In this document: piece by piece, positions 19,512 through 28,262 of the stretch | Position numbering within the stretch: the stretch's first letter is position 1 | How the letters are laid out: each line of letters begins with the position of its first letter | Source: DATIXJ01 sp963714795 | Lineage (GTDB): Bacteria; Bacteroidota; Ignavibacteria; UBA10030; SZUA-254 | Direction: 5' to 3' | Assembly (NCBI GenBank): GCA_963714795.1 | Contig: CAVQPS010000009.1 | Location: 124,001 to 188,000, forward strand | DNA: 64,000 bases | Position numbers and translations under genes: made by a program | Notes under the pieces: generated by a model | Told to the model about the DNA's origin: nothing | Databases searched by the model: none | What the model saw: the letters and a program-made list of their open reading frames with translations, nothing else

Positions 19512-19540
19512 TTGACTTTTACGTCAAGTTTTTTGATAAT
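19512..19540 (+). promoter_or_regulatory. Sigma-70-like promoter for the lipid A operon
   Basis: TTGACT (19512-19517), 17-base spacer, GATAAT (19535-19540). Predicted start near 19547, giving a leader of about 58 bases to the lpxB ATG, which has AAGGA seven bases upstream. The -35 box lies inside an inverted repeat CTTGAC/GTCAAG (19511-19516 and 19523-19528) followed by six T, so the same bases could also form a small terminator-like hairpin or an operator. Confidence 0.55.
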
Positions 19541-19605
19541 ATGCAGTCAAAAGCGTAAAATTGTAGAAAAATGGCGACCTTAAAGAAATTCAGAAGGAAT
19601 GAAGA

Positions 19606-20811
19606 ATGAACAATTCTTTTCTTCAGCGTGATGTTGAATCTCCTTTAAAAATTTTTATCGCTGCAGGAGAGGTTTCCGGTGACCGGCAGGCATCGTATCT
19701 TGCCCGAACGATTCTGAAACAACAACCGGACGTTTACCTTTTCGGTTCCGGCGGTGAAAAAATGCGGGAAGCCGGTGTCGATATCCGTGTTCAAACATCG
19801 CATCTCGGATGCGTCGGATTTCAGGAATCGTTATCATTCATCCGGCCTCTTCGCGCCATCATGGAACAGCTTCGCACCCTGTTGCAAACTGAACGCCCCG
19901 ACCTTGCCATTCTCGTGGATAACGAAGGCTTCAACGGTTTACTGGCAAAATTTTTATACAAGGAAGAGATCCCTTTCATCTATTATTTTCCTCCGCAAGT
20001 CTGGTTGTGGGGAGAATGGCGTGCACACACAATTGCCAAGCGAGCACACGCCATCATACCTGCTTTTCCGCAAGAGACTTCCATTTACCGCGGCGAAGGC
20101 GGGAGAGTAGAATGGTTCGGACACCCTCTTCTCGATATCGTCAAACCGGAAGATGAGTACGAAACAATTCTCCGGGCGTCCGGTATCGATCCATCGCGTC
20201 CCATACTGACGATCATGCCCGGCAGTCGATTTCAAGAAGTAAAAGAACTTACACAGTCGATGCTTCACGCCGCGCAACTGATACAGCAGCGATACGAAGA
20301 GATGCAAATCGTCATTCCTCTCGCGGCTCCGCATTTATATCCCGCGCTGGAAAATCAATTACGAAGCGCGAATATGCTCGACCGGACAACGGTCGTTACG
20401 AATCATGTGTATACAATTTTAAGCCGGAGCAAATTGGTTCTTGTTTCTTCCGGAACGGCGACGCTGGAAACGGCATTGCTCGGAATTCCGATGGTGGTCG
20501 GTTACCGTGTAAAACCCCTGACATTTTTCCTTGGAAAACGTCTTATCAAAACCCGGTTCATCGCGATGCCGAATATTCTTCTGAATGAAAAAGTTGTCCC
20601 CGAACTGCTGCAGGAGAATGCCAATGCACAGCGGTTTGCCGAAGAAGCGCTGGCAATTCTTGACAATCCCGGTCGTGCAAGGATGATGAGCGCACGGTTA
20701 CAACAGATCCGACCGATTCTCGGACAGGAAGGTGCGCTCGATAAAGCGGCATCATTCATCCTAGACGAAGCAAGGGTGGTAAGTCAATTTTCACTCTTGA
20801 CGTCTTCATGA
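19606..20811 (+). CDS. lpxB: Lipid-A-disaccharide synthase
   Basis: Joins UDP-2,3-diacylglucosamine and lipid X to form the lipid A disaccharide, at the cytoplasmic face of the inner membrane. The 401 residues start with a short extension and then IFIAAGEVSGDRQAS, the LpxB opening, followed by FGSGGEKMREAGV, YYFPPQVWLWGEWRA, MPGSRFQEVKEL and LVSSGTATLETALLGIPMV, all standard LpxB elements. Length is slightly above the usual 380. It heads the lipid A operon, and its last four bases overlap the start of the ABC transporter gene. Confidence 0.95.
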   Translation: MNNSFLQRDVESPLKIFIAAGEVSGDRQASYLARTILKQQPDVYLFGSGGEKMREAGVDIRVQTSHLGCVGFQESLSFIRPLRAIMEQLRTLLQTERPDLAILVDNEGFNGLLAKFLYKEEIPFIYYFPPQVWLWGEWRAHTIAKRAHAIIPAFPQETSIYRGEGGRVEWFGHPLLDIVKPEDEYETILRASGIDPSRPILTIMPGSRFQEVKELTQSMLHAAQLIQQRYEEMQIVIPLAAPHLYPALENQLRSANMLDRTTVVTNHVYTILSRSKLVLVSSGTATLETALLGIPMVVGYRVKPLTFFLGKRLIKTRFIAMPNILLNEKVVPELLQENANAQRFAEEALAILDNPGRARMMSARLQQIRPILGQEGALDKAASFILDEARVVSQFSLLTSS

Positions 20812-22574
20812 TTTCCGCCGTTCGCCGCCTTTTCCGGCTTCTTCAACCATTTGCAATAAAACTGGCATTCGCCACCCTGCTTTCCGTCGTCACCTGTATC
20901 GGTTTATTGATAATTCCGGCCATCGTCAAAACTCTCCTGGGATCGGCAATCAATGGGACTGCGATTTCGTATAATCTCTCGTCATGGATTGGAATCGGAA
21001 TCGGGCTTCTGATTATCGTCCTGTCGAGCTATTTCGTTTTTATCCTCATGTACGATATTGCTCATCGTGTCACGGCTCTTCTCCGCCAACAATTCATCGA
21101 ACGGCTTCTGTACACCACGATTAATTTCTATTACGACAGCAACATCGGCGGAACGATTGAACGACTGCTGAACTGCATTGGAGAAATCGAGCGTTTCATC
21201 ACATTCGGACTTGTCTCCACGATCGGCATTGTCGTCATCCTCTGCGGCGGTCTGGTCATGATGATTGTATTAAGCTGGAAACTGACGCTTCTCATTCTCA
21301 TCGCGATCCCGATCGTTTCGCTAGGGCTGCGGTACATTTTAGCCCACGTCCGGGAATCGACCAAGGAACGCGAAGTTGCATCACGGAATCTTTTCACACA
21401 TATTCATGAACTGCTTCTCAATATCCGAACGGTCAAAGCATTCAATGCACAACATGTCGAACTGAAACGGTTTAACGTCAAGCAGCAGGATCTGCTTCTT
21501 CATCAGCATCATGAAGCGCGGTTCGCGGCGCTCACCGAACCGCTTGTGACAGCAATTGCGATGAGCGTTATTCTTCTTATTCTGATGGTCGGAAGCTGGC
21601 AAATTGCCAAACACGAACTCGCCATTGAAACGCTCATCGGATTCTTATTGTATGTCGGCTTTCTGCTTCCGCAAGCCCGCGCCATCAGTAATCTTGTTCT
21701 TGGTTTACAGCAAGTTGAGCAGGCATTTATTCGATTGGATGAAATCGTTCAACTCGATCTGGAAAACGATACACCGGGCGCGACCGATCTTTCAAAGGAA
21801 CAACACCGATCGATCGAGATCCGGCATATCACTTTTGCGTATCCCGACCGGGAAGTCGCGCTTGATGATGTTTCGTTGACAATTCCGGCACAAGGATGCG
21901 TGGGCATTGTCGGTGCGAGCGGGTCAGGAAAAACGACATTATTCAATCTCCTTCTCCGGTTCGACGCGCCGCAACGCGGAAAAATTCTCATCGGCGGAAT
22001 CGATATTCAAAAAGTAACCTTGACTTCTTTGCGGAACATGATTTCCATTGTCCCGCAAGATATTGTTTTGTTCGACGATACGATTATCGAAAACATCCGT
22101 TATGGCAAACCCGGTGCGACCGATGACGAAGTGCTTGCCGCCTGCCGCATTTCTCAACTGGACGAATTCATCCGGCATCTGCCTCAACAGTACCGGACTG
22201 TCGTCGGGGAACGGGGCGTCAAGATGTCGGGGGGCGAACGCCAGCGTATCGCCATTGCCCGCGCGCTGCTGAAAGATGCACCGATTCTTTTACTCGATGA
22301 GGCAACCTCGTCGCTCGACGCAGAATTGGAATTTCAGCTTCAATTCGCTTTGGACCAGGCCGTACGCGGAAGGACGACGATCATTATCGCCCACAGGCTC
22401 GCAACAGTCGTTCACCTTCCACGCATCGTTGTTTTTCATCAGGGAAAAATATTGGACGACGGCACTCACGAAGAGTTACTGGAACGATGCGAGCATTACC
22501 GCAATCTTGTTTCGAAACAATTCATTTCAACCGAACGGTCTCCCCTTCATCCGCAACAATTAGCTCACGGGTAA
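20808..22574 (+). CDS. MsbA-like ABC exporter (fused permease and ATPase)
   Basis: 588 residues: six membrane helices in the first 300 residues, then one nucleotide-binding domain with Walker A GASGSGKTT (about 368-376), Q-loop VPQDIVLFDD, signature SGGERQR (about 473) and Walker B ILLLDEATSSLD (about 493-504), H-loop IIAHR. This half-transporter dimerises to flip lipids across the inner membrane. Its place between lpxB and two LpxL-like genes, with an ATGA overlap to lpxB, supports lipid A-core export (MsbA role). Homologous multidrug half-transporters look alike, so the substrate is inferred from context. Confidence 0.88.
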   Translation: MISAVRRLFRLLQPFAIKLAFATLLSVVTCIGLLIIPAIVKTLLGSAINGTAISYNLSSWIGIGIGLLIIVLSSYFVFILMYDIAHRVTALLRQQFIERLLYTTINFYYDSNIGGTIERLLNCIGEIERFITFGLVSTIGIVVILCGGLVMMIVLSWKLTLLILIAIPIVSLGLRYILAHVRESTKEREVASRNLFTHIHELLLNIRTVKAFNAQHVELKRFNVKQQDLLLHQHHEARFAALTEPLVTAIAMSVILLILMVGSWQIAKHELAIETLIGFLLYVGFLLPQARAISNLVLGLQQVEQAFIRLDEIVQLDLENDTPGATDLSKEQHRSIEIRHITFAYPDREVALDDVSLTIPAQGCVGIVGASGSGKTTLFNLLLRFDAPQRGKILIGGIDIQKVTLTSLRNMISIVPQDIVLFDDTIIENIRYGKPGATDDEVLAACRISQLDEFIRHLPQQYRTVVGERGVKMSGGERQRIAIARALLKDAPILLLDEATSSLDAELEFQLQFALDQAVRGRTTIIIAHRLATVVHLPRIVVFHQGKILDDGTHEELLERCEHYRNLVSKQFISTERSPLHPQQLAHG

Positions 22575-22594
22575 ATCGTGACCCCGATTGTGTT

Positions 22595-23566
22595 ATGAAA
22601 CAACAACATTTCATCATTAACTTTCTCGTATCCCTCGTCGGATGGATTGTCTCTCCGTTGGTTTTTCTCTCGTGGAACTTCGGCGCCATGCTTCCCGAAG
22701 CAGTTATGATCGGATTTTCCAAACGATTCGGAACATTCCTCCGGGGAAGAACAAGAAGAATGACATTGCACAATATGCAAACCGTTTTGCAAAATCCGGC
22801 ATGGACACAAGAACAATGGAATGCACTATGGCAATCTCATGCAGAACATATCGGAAGAACATTGTACGAGATCATTCAAATCGATTCCATGCCGATGGAC
22901 AAACTACGCAAACAGATTATTATCGAAGGCGAACAGCATCTGCGTCAAGCTCTCGCCGGCGGGCAAGGGGCAATGCTATTTTTCAACCACCTTGGAAATC
23001 TTGTAATCACCGTCAGCGGAACGGCTTTGACGGGACACGATATCACCGTTGCAGGAAACCCGGTCTGGATTCCGTATCTGGAACGCAAAGTCCGGCATAT
23101 TCATCAACGGTTGAACATCAACCGTGCGCTGATCGGAGACAATTTTCCCAAGACGGCAGCCGACATTTTCAGGCGTAACGGCATTTTTGGAATATTTATC
23201 GATTTCTCCGTCACGGAAAAACATACGACGTGGATGCAATTCGGACAAGCAGAACTTGCGGTGAATCTCGGACCCGCGATCATGGCGCTCCGCCACGAGA
23301 CTCCGGTTATCTGCGTCAGCAGTATTCGTACATCGAATAATTCTCATCGTGTCATTTTTCACCCGCCGATAACGCAGGTGACCGGCGCCGATATTCATCA
23401 GAAGGCGACAAATCTTCTCCGGCAAGCATTACAATTTCTGGAAACCGATTTGGCCGCGCATCCTGAACAGTGGTGGCCCTGGAATTATGCCCCGCTTCGT
23501 CAGCACCCCGAAACATCGAATGTTTTATCCGACAAACCGAAATCCGGACATGATGGTCAACAATAA
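22595..23566 (+). CDS. LpxL/HtrB-like acyltransferase, first copy
   Basis: 323 residues from ATG 22595. The open frame extends upstream over the transporter gene but without a plausible N-terminus. One N-terminal membrane segment is followed by the lipid A late-acyltransferase fold: conserved IIEGEQHLRQAL, FFNHLGNLV, GNPVWIPYLERKV, NLGPAIMALR, and the C-terminal HPEQWWPW signature. It would add a secondary acyl chain to lipid A or a related lipid. The catalytic motif H-x4-[D/E] reads H132-LGNL-V137 here, so the acidic partner is missing. It lies directly behind the MsbA-like gene. Confidence 0.85.
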   Translation: MKQQHFIINFLVSLVGWIVSPLVFLSWNFGAMLPEAVMIGFSKRFGTFLRGRTRRMTLHNMQTVLQNPAWTQEQWNALWQSHAEHIGRTLYEIIQIDSMPMDKLRKQIIIEGEQHLRQALAGGQGAMLFFNHLGNLVITVSGTALTGHDITVAGNPVWIPYLERKVRHIHQRLNINRALIGDNFPKTAADIFRRNGIFGIFIDFSVTEKHTTWMQFGQAELAVNLGPAIMALRHETPVICVSSIRTSNNSHRVIFHPPITQVTGADIHQKATNLLRQALQFLETDLAAHPEQWWPWNYAPLRQHPETSNVLSDKPKSGHDGQQ

Positions 23567-23596
23567 CTTTATCAGAATAACTTTGGCGGTCATTCC

Positions 23597-24505
23597 ATGA
23601 CGCGAGAAAAGATATTCAGCATGTTTTCCGAAGTCGTCCTGCTTCCGGTAACAATATTACTGATTATCTTTCATGGCATCATTGTTCGTCTGAACGAAAA
23701 AAAAGCATATGCATTCGGACGGTGGATTATCGTTCCCCTGTTTCGTACACGCCGCAAACGAATCGTTGAGAATATGACAAGGTTTTTTGGAACAGCAAGC
23801 CCGGGAAACGTTGAACAAATATCGAACAGTCTCTTTCATCAAATCAGCGACACGATCGTCGAATTAATTCGATTGCCATCGTATGCAGAGGGCATGCTCA
23901 AAACAAAAGTCGACGTTGCCGGCCTCGAGCATCTTCAAGCCGCATTGAGCAACGGCAAAGGAGTTCTCTGCATCGGCAACCATATCGGCAACTGGTGGTA
24001 TATCCGTGCTTTGCTTTCGGAATTAGGATTTCCGGTTGCAAACGTTTCGAACAGAATTCCAGTTCGGATTATCGAATACCATTTGAATGCTATCCGGCGT
24101 CGATACCACATCCGAACGACCTATGTCGGTGAAGGGGGACAAAAAGCTGCGGAAGAAGCGTTTCGGAACAATGAAGTATTTTCAATCCAGTTTGATATAT
24201 CGGTTCCCGGCAGAGCACTGCACAGCGCCTGGATGACATTCGGCAACGCGATGATGCTGGTGGATACCGGTCCCGCAATGCTTGCAATCCGGAATCGTAT
24301 ACCGATCATCCTCTGTACCACATACCGCACCGAAGAACACCGGCACCGAATTATTTTAGAACCGTTTACGCTCAACTATCCGCCATCGCCGACAGAACAA
24401 GATGCCGTGGCATTGACGCAGGAATGGATCGATCTTCTTGACAAAGAAATCCACAAACACCCTGACCAATGGTGGCAATGGACAACCACGGAGTTACGAA
24501 AATAA
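23597..24505 (+). CDS. LpxL/HtrB-like acyltransferase, second copy
   Basis: 302 residues, paralogous to the preceding gene and 30 bases behind it. It has a membrane segment near 12-30, VAGLEHLQAALSNGKG, then GNHIGNWWYIRAL. The family motif H-x4-[D/E] is H129-IGNW-W134, again without the acid. DTGPAMLAIRNRIPI and the end HPDQWWQW follow. Two such genes in a row fit the two secondary acylation steps of a hexa-acyl lipid A, but loss of the acidic residue in both makes the reaction uncertain. The gene is intact, and the start was chosen because it precedes the membrane segment. Confidence 0.83.
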   Translation: MTREKIFSMFSEVVLLPVTILLIIFHGIIVRLNEKKAYAFGRWIIVPLFRTRRKRIVENMTRFFGTASPGNVEQISNSLFHQISDTIVELIRLPSYAEGMLKTKVDVAGLEHLQAALSNGKGVLCIGNHIGNWWYIRALLSELGFPVANVSNRIPVRIIEYHLNAIRRRYHIRTTYVGEGGQKAAEEAFRNNEVFSIQFDISVPGRALHSAWMTFGNAMMLVDTGPAMLAIRNRIPIILCTTYRTEEHRHRIILEPFTLNYPPSPTEQDAVALTQEWIDLLDKEIHKHPDQWWQWTTTELRK

Positions 24506-24569
24506 TTTCTCCGGAACATCGATGAGCTATTGATGCAATGATTTGTCGGATACAACAATTTTTCATAAT

Positions 24570-26222
24570 ATGGAAAAACGACCGCCGCCATATTTACCTC
24601 TGTTCGTATTCCTATTCGTCTGGCTGTTTTGCAATATGCTTCAGGCATATTTCATGGAGCTTGGATATGATGAAGCATACTATTGGACAGTATCACGATT
24701 TCCGGATTGGGGATATTACGATCACCCGCCGATGTTTGCACTCCTGACAGCAGCCGGTTTTTCTCTGTTTCACAATGAATTAGGCGTCCGGTTTTTCTTT
24801 GTAGTCACCTGCACTCTTCTGATATATGTCCTGTACCGGCAAACGGACCGCAAAGACGTCACGTTGTTTTTTATGTTGATTGCCGGGACAACATATTTTC
24901 AAATCATCGGTGTGGGAACATTCCCCAGCACTCCGCTTCTCTTTTTCACGGCACTGTATTTTACCGTCATCCGGGAATATATCGATCACGATAATTGGAA
25001 AAGCATCATTTTGCTTTCGTTCATCATTCCGCTCATGTTCTACAGTAAATATCATGCGGTGCTCGTCATCCTTTTCACGGTTCTTGCCGCACCGTCGCTT
25101 CTGCGGAGAAAAAGCTTCTGGTACATTTTCCTGTTTTCCTGCATACTGTTTTCTCCGCATATATACTGGCAGATTTCACACGGATTCCCCACGGTGAGAT
25201 TTCATCTTCAGGAACGTTACGTCGATTCGTACAGCGCGATCGTCATTCCGGAATTTCTTGCGGGTCAATTACTTTTTGCCGGCCCGTTGATGGGATTTGT
25301 GACGGTCCCCGCCATGCTGAAATTTAAAACGAAAACTGTTTTTGAACGCATACTGAAATTCAATGTCATCGGCATTTTCCTTTTTTTCCTTCCGTTCACA
25401 TTGCGGGGAGAAACAAAGCCCGGATGGACGGCAACGGCATTTATACCGCTGATCCTTTTATCATACGCATACATTGTCGAACGCCCGCCCTGGCGGCGAT
25501 GGGTAAAGATATTATTTGTTCCCAGCATTCTTATTTTCTTGTTACTCCGGATTCATATCATCCACAGCATTATCCCGTTGCGGAACGATCCGGCAAACCT
25601 GGTGCGGGGATGGAAATCGTTCACGAACGAAGTTGCAGAACGTGCGAACGGACGACCGGTACTTGCGAACACTCCCGAAATCGCATCCGAACTCTCTTTT
25701 TATACCGGATCTGTTGTTCCATCTCTCACCGGCGGCAGTTACGGCAACCAATTCGATTACTGGAACCTTCTCGATACACTCCAGGGACGTGACGTGTTTT
25801 TTCTTTCCAACAAAAACATGGGATATGCGAAAACCATTGTCACACCGGCAGGAGATACATTGTTTGCAAAAAATATCCCGCACATGCGGACATATAAAAA
25901 ATATTCCATTACGTTAGAACACGATACACTGACGGCTCATCTATCAGAAAAAATTCCTGTTGCTCTGACAATCAATACCGCAGACAAAGCGGTCGACAAT
26001 CTCCCGCAAGTCAGCTATCATATTTTCCGAAATGATTCTCTCGTCACATGGGATGGCGGAAGATCATTGATTGCGATCGATTCAACAGGAAATTTTAGAT
26101 CGACTATTCCGATACAGGCACCGTCGAAAACCGGTACATACGAAGTGGAATTCTGGCTTGTGAGTGATGGTTTTGCATGGTGGAAAAACTCTCAGCGGTA
26201 TATTCTTATCGTTTCCAACTAA
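24570..26222 (+). CDS. GT39/ArnT-like membrane glycosyltransferase
   Basis: 550 residues from ATG 24570 (MEKRPPPYLPLF). The TTG at 24543 is unlikely. A PMT/ArnT fold is indicated by the first periplasmic loop GYDEAYYW (acidic catalytic pair) and YYDHPPMFA, followed by about ten more membrane helices and a soluble C-terminal domain of about 140 residues. Such enzymes transfer a sugar from a polyprenyl-phosphate donor to lipid A or protein in the periplasm. As the last gene of the lpxB operon, modification of lipid A is the best guess. The polyprenyl-sugar synthase that would feed it is not in this window. Confidence 0.82.
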   Translation: MEKRPPPYLPLFVFLFVWLFCNMLQAYFMELGYDEAYYWTVSRFPDWGYYDHPPMFALLTAAGFSLFHNELGVRFFFVVTCTLLIYVLYRQTDRKDVTLFFMLIAGTTYFQIIGVGTFPSTPLLFFTALYFTVIREYIDHDNWKSIILLSFIIPLMFYSKYHAVLVILFTVLAAPSLLRRKSFWYIFLFSCILFSPHIYWQISHGFPTVRFHLQERYVDSYSAIVIPEFLAGQLLFAGPLMGFVTVPAMLKFKTKTVFERILKFNVIGIFLFFLPFTLRGETKPGWTATAFIPLILLSYAYIVERPPWRRWVKILFVPSILIFLLLRIHIIHSIIPLRNDPANLVRGWKSFTNEVAERANGRPVLANTPEIASELSFYTGSVVPSLTGGSYGNQFDYWNLLDTLQGRDVFFLSNKNMGYAKTIVTPAGDTLFAKNIPHMRTYKKYSITLEHDTLTAHLSEKIPVALTINTADKAVDNLPQVSYHIFRNDSLVTWDGGRSLIAIDSTGNFRSTIPIQAPSKTGTYEVEFWLVSDGFAWWKNSQRYILIVSN

Positions 26223-26338
26223 AAACAGGGCTTTTTAAAAAAATCTGTCTCCACGGTCTTTGCAATTCTCCATCTTCCTTCGTACCTTTACCCAAAGAGT
26301 AATTTGCTTTTCCGGGAGTGCAAATTCTTGACAATGGT

Positions 26339-27288
26339 TGGAGGATGCATGAAACAAGTACTCATCAAACTCATCTTGTTCCTTCCAGTTCTTTTCTTGC
26401 TGAATATTAGCATAGTACACGCACAACCCTGTTCAATAATTTGGATCCGGGTTTCGGATGATTCCTCTGTAGCCGACAGTACAATGCTCTGGCTTGTAAA
26501 TACTTCCAGCGGATCCTGGATGAGAGATAGCATCAATGAAATATTTCAGGAAATAGAAAATCTGCCGGTGTTCGGTTTTGGTGCGGTATGGGTACCGTGG
26601 GCAACCTATGTGAATGGTCCGTTAGGTTTTAACGGCGATAATTTTACTCCGATCTGTATTCAAGGCGTTCCGGCCGGTGGACAACGGGATACATTCGTAA
26701 TTTCCTGTACCAACACCGATGCCGGTGCCGAAAATTTTATCCTGAAGTGGCCCCACGCGGGATATTTGGCGGCACGATGCGATAGCATATTCATACAGGA
26801 CAAAACAAATCTGTTGACGACTGACGGTACCACGCCGATCGGAAAAGTTAATATGTTCAATCAGGATTCTCTTTTTATCTTCCAGCCGTTGCAAACCTTA
26901 CCCACATTTAGGCTCACGATTTATATCTATGGTGTTCATCCTGTCGATTCTATTTACGTTCCGCCTCCTCCTATAATTGAGAGGGTCAATGAGCCACCGA
27001 GAACTATCCCGACGTCGTTTCGTCTTGAACAAAATTATCCCAATCCGTTCAATCCGACAACCCAGTTTGCTTTTTCAATCGCAAAAAGAGGATTCGTTAC
27101 TCTTAAAGTGTATGATGTTTTAGGAAGAACGGTAGCAACACTTGTGGAAGAGGAAAAAAATCCGGGCCGGTATGTCGTCCCGTGGAATGCGGACAACATC
27201 GGAAGCGGTGTGTACTTTTACACATTACGCTCAGGCATCGAGCATGACGTCAAGAAACTGGTCATTCTTCGATGAGGAAATTTCACAT
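26339..27288 (+). repeat. Tandem duplication, copy 1
   Basis: This unit, from the GGAGG before the cargo gene to GAAATTTCACAT after its stop, is repeated at 27309-28262. The last 290 bases are nearly identical between copies with mostly third-position differences, while the first two thirds are much more diverged. Confidence 0.85.
26349..27275 (+). CDS. Type IX secretion cargo protein, unknown N-terminal domain
   Basis: 308 residues. The ATG at 26349 has GGAGG four bases upstream, and the longer frame from 26304 lacks a signal peptide at its start. Signal peptide MKQVLIKLILFLPVLFLL to about VHAQ, then a beta-rich domain of about 200 residues with four cysteines that I do not recognise. A linker ending PRTIPTSF follows, then the Por secretion sorting domain: NYPNPFNPTT, LKVYDVLGRTVATLVE, SGVYFYTLRSG. 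The last directs export through the type IX system and attachment or release at the cell surface. The decayed sister copy follows 43 bases later. Function of the mature domain is unknown. Confidence 0.85.
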   Translation: MKQVLIKLILFLPVLFLLNISIVHAQPCSIIWIRVSDDSSVADSTMLWLVNTSSGSWMRDSINEIFQEIENLPVFGFGAVWVPWATYVNGPLGFNGDNFTPICIQGVPAGGQRDTFVISCTNTDAGAENFILKWPHAGYLAARCDSIFIQDKTNLLTTDGTTPIGKVNMFNQDSLFIFQPLQTLPTFRLTIYIYGVHPVDSIYVPPPPIIERVNEPPRTIPTSFRLEQNYPNPFNPTTQFAFSIAKRGFVTLKVYDVLGRTVATLVEEEKNPGRYVVPWNADNIGSGVYFYTLRSGIEHDVKKLVILR

Positions 27289-27308
27289 AGAACATTTCGA
27301 TAAAAAGC

Positions 27309-28262
27309 TGGAGGATGTATGAAACGCATATTCACCAAACTCATTGTATGCCTTCCAGTTCTTTTCTTATTTAATAGCGCATACACTACGCGCACAAAAC
27401 ATTGCGACAATTTGGATAAGAGTATCGGATGATTGATCCGTTGCAGACCGCCAACGCTTTATATGGTAAATTCTCCAAACGGAACTATCGGAGAGAGATA
27501 GCCTCAATCCTTGCTATCAGGAAATAGAAGATGCCGCCTGCTTTTGTTTTGCGTGCGTTTTGGTGTGCCGTGGGCAATTATACAAATGATTCATTAGGAT
27601 TTGCGGTGGTAGGCTTTATTCCATGTGTATTCAAGGGATTCCAACAAACCCGACATATGAAGGATACTTTCAAAATTTAATGTACGGACTCTTCGGTACA
27701 GGAAATTATCATTATTCAGTTGGCCAGATCAAGACTTACCTTCGGTTCACGTTGCGATAGCATGTTTCTCGTGGACAGGACGAATCTCGTATAACAGATA
27801 CATCGGGAAATCCTATCGGTACGATCAATATGTTTAACCAAAAAGGCTCTTTAAAGATGGGGATTTCGAACGTTCAAACATTTCGGCATTTAAATGACAT
27901 CTATAAATATGGTGTCCACCTTGTCGATTCTCTTTAGTACTAATTTTATATAGAGGCGGTACATGAGCCACCGAAAACTATCCCGACGTCGTTCCTTCTT
28001 GAACAAAATTATCCCAATCCGTTCAATCCGACAACGCAGTTTGCTTTTTCAATTGCAAAAAGAGGATTCGTTACGCTTAAAGTTTATGATGTTTTGGGAA
28101 GTGCGGTTGCGACAATTGTGGAAGAGGAAAAAAATCCGGGACGGTATGTCGTCCCGTGGAATGCGGACAACATCGGAAGCGGTGTGTATTTTTACACGTT
28201 ACGCTCAGGCATCGAGCATGACGTCAAGAAGCTGGTTATTCTCCGATGATGAAATTTCACAT
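27309..28262 (+). repeat. Tandem duplication, copy 2 (ends inside argS)
   Basis: The second copy of the 950-base unit. Its end, GAAATTTCACAT (28251-28262), contains the stop codon and last codon of argS on the other strand, and the same 12 bases follow copy 1 (27277-27288). This implies copy 2 occupies the ancestral position next to argS and copy 1 arose by duplication upstream. Confidence 0.75.
27319..28249 (+). pseudogene. Decayed copy of the type IX cargo gene with intact sorting domain
   Basis: Starts with GGAGG and ATG at 27319 and a signal peptide (MKRIFTKLIVCLPVLFLF), then loses frame within 20 codons. The following bases match the sister gene only with several frame changes and in-frame stops (for example ggatgattgatccgttgc against the sister's ggatgattcctctgtagcc). 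From about 27965 a single frame runs to TGA 28249, giving PKTIPTS, NYPNPFNPTT, LKVYDVLGSAVATIVE and KKLVILR, a complete Por sorting domain. No functional product is expected unless the sorting domain is used by recombination. Confidence 0.85.

Larger units (their letters stand above)
19187..19605. other. Divergent intergenic region between moxR and lpxB
   Basis: 419 bases without a credible gene. It holds the regulatory DNA of two operons: a 16-base perfect palindrome on the moxR side (19242-19257) and a sigma-70-like promoter on the lpxB side (19512-19540). The centre is AT-rich, and I see no RNA gene in it. Confidence 0.7.

Noticed and set aside
22487..22595. Longer N-terminus for the first LpxL-like gene
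   Set aside because: The extra 36 residues are antisense-like shadow of the end of the MsbA-like gene in another frame; the membrane segment starts after ATG 22595.
26326..26349. TTGACA before the cargo gene as a promoter
   Set aside because: No -10 sequence fits; at 17 bases spacing the position already lies in the coding start.
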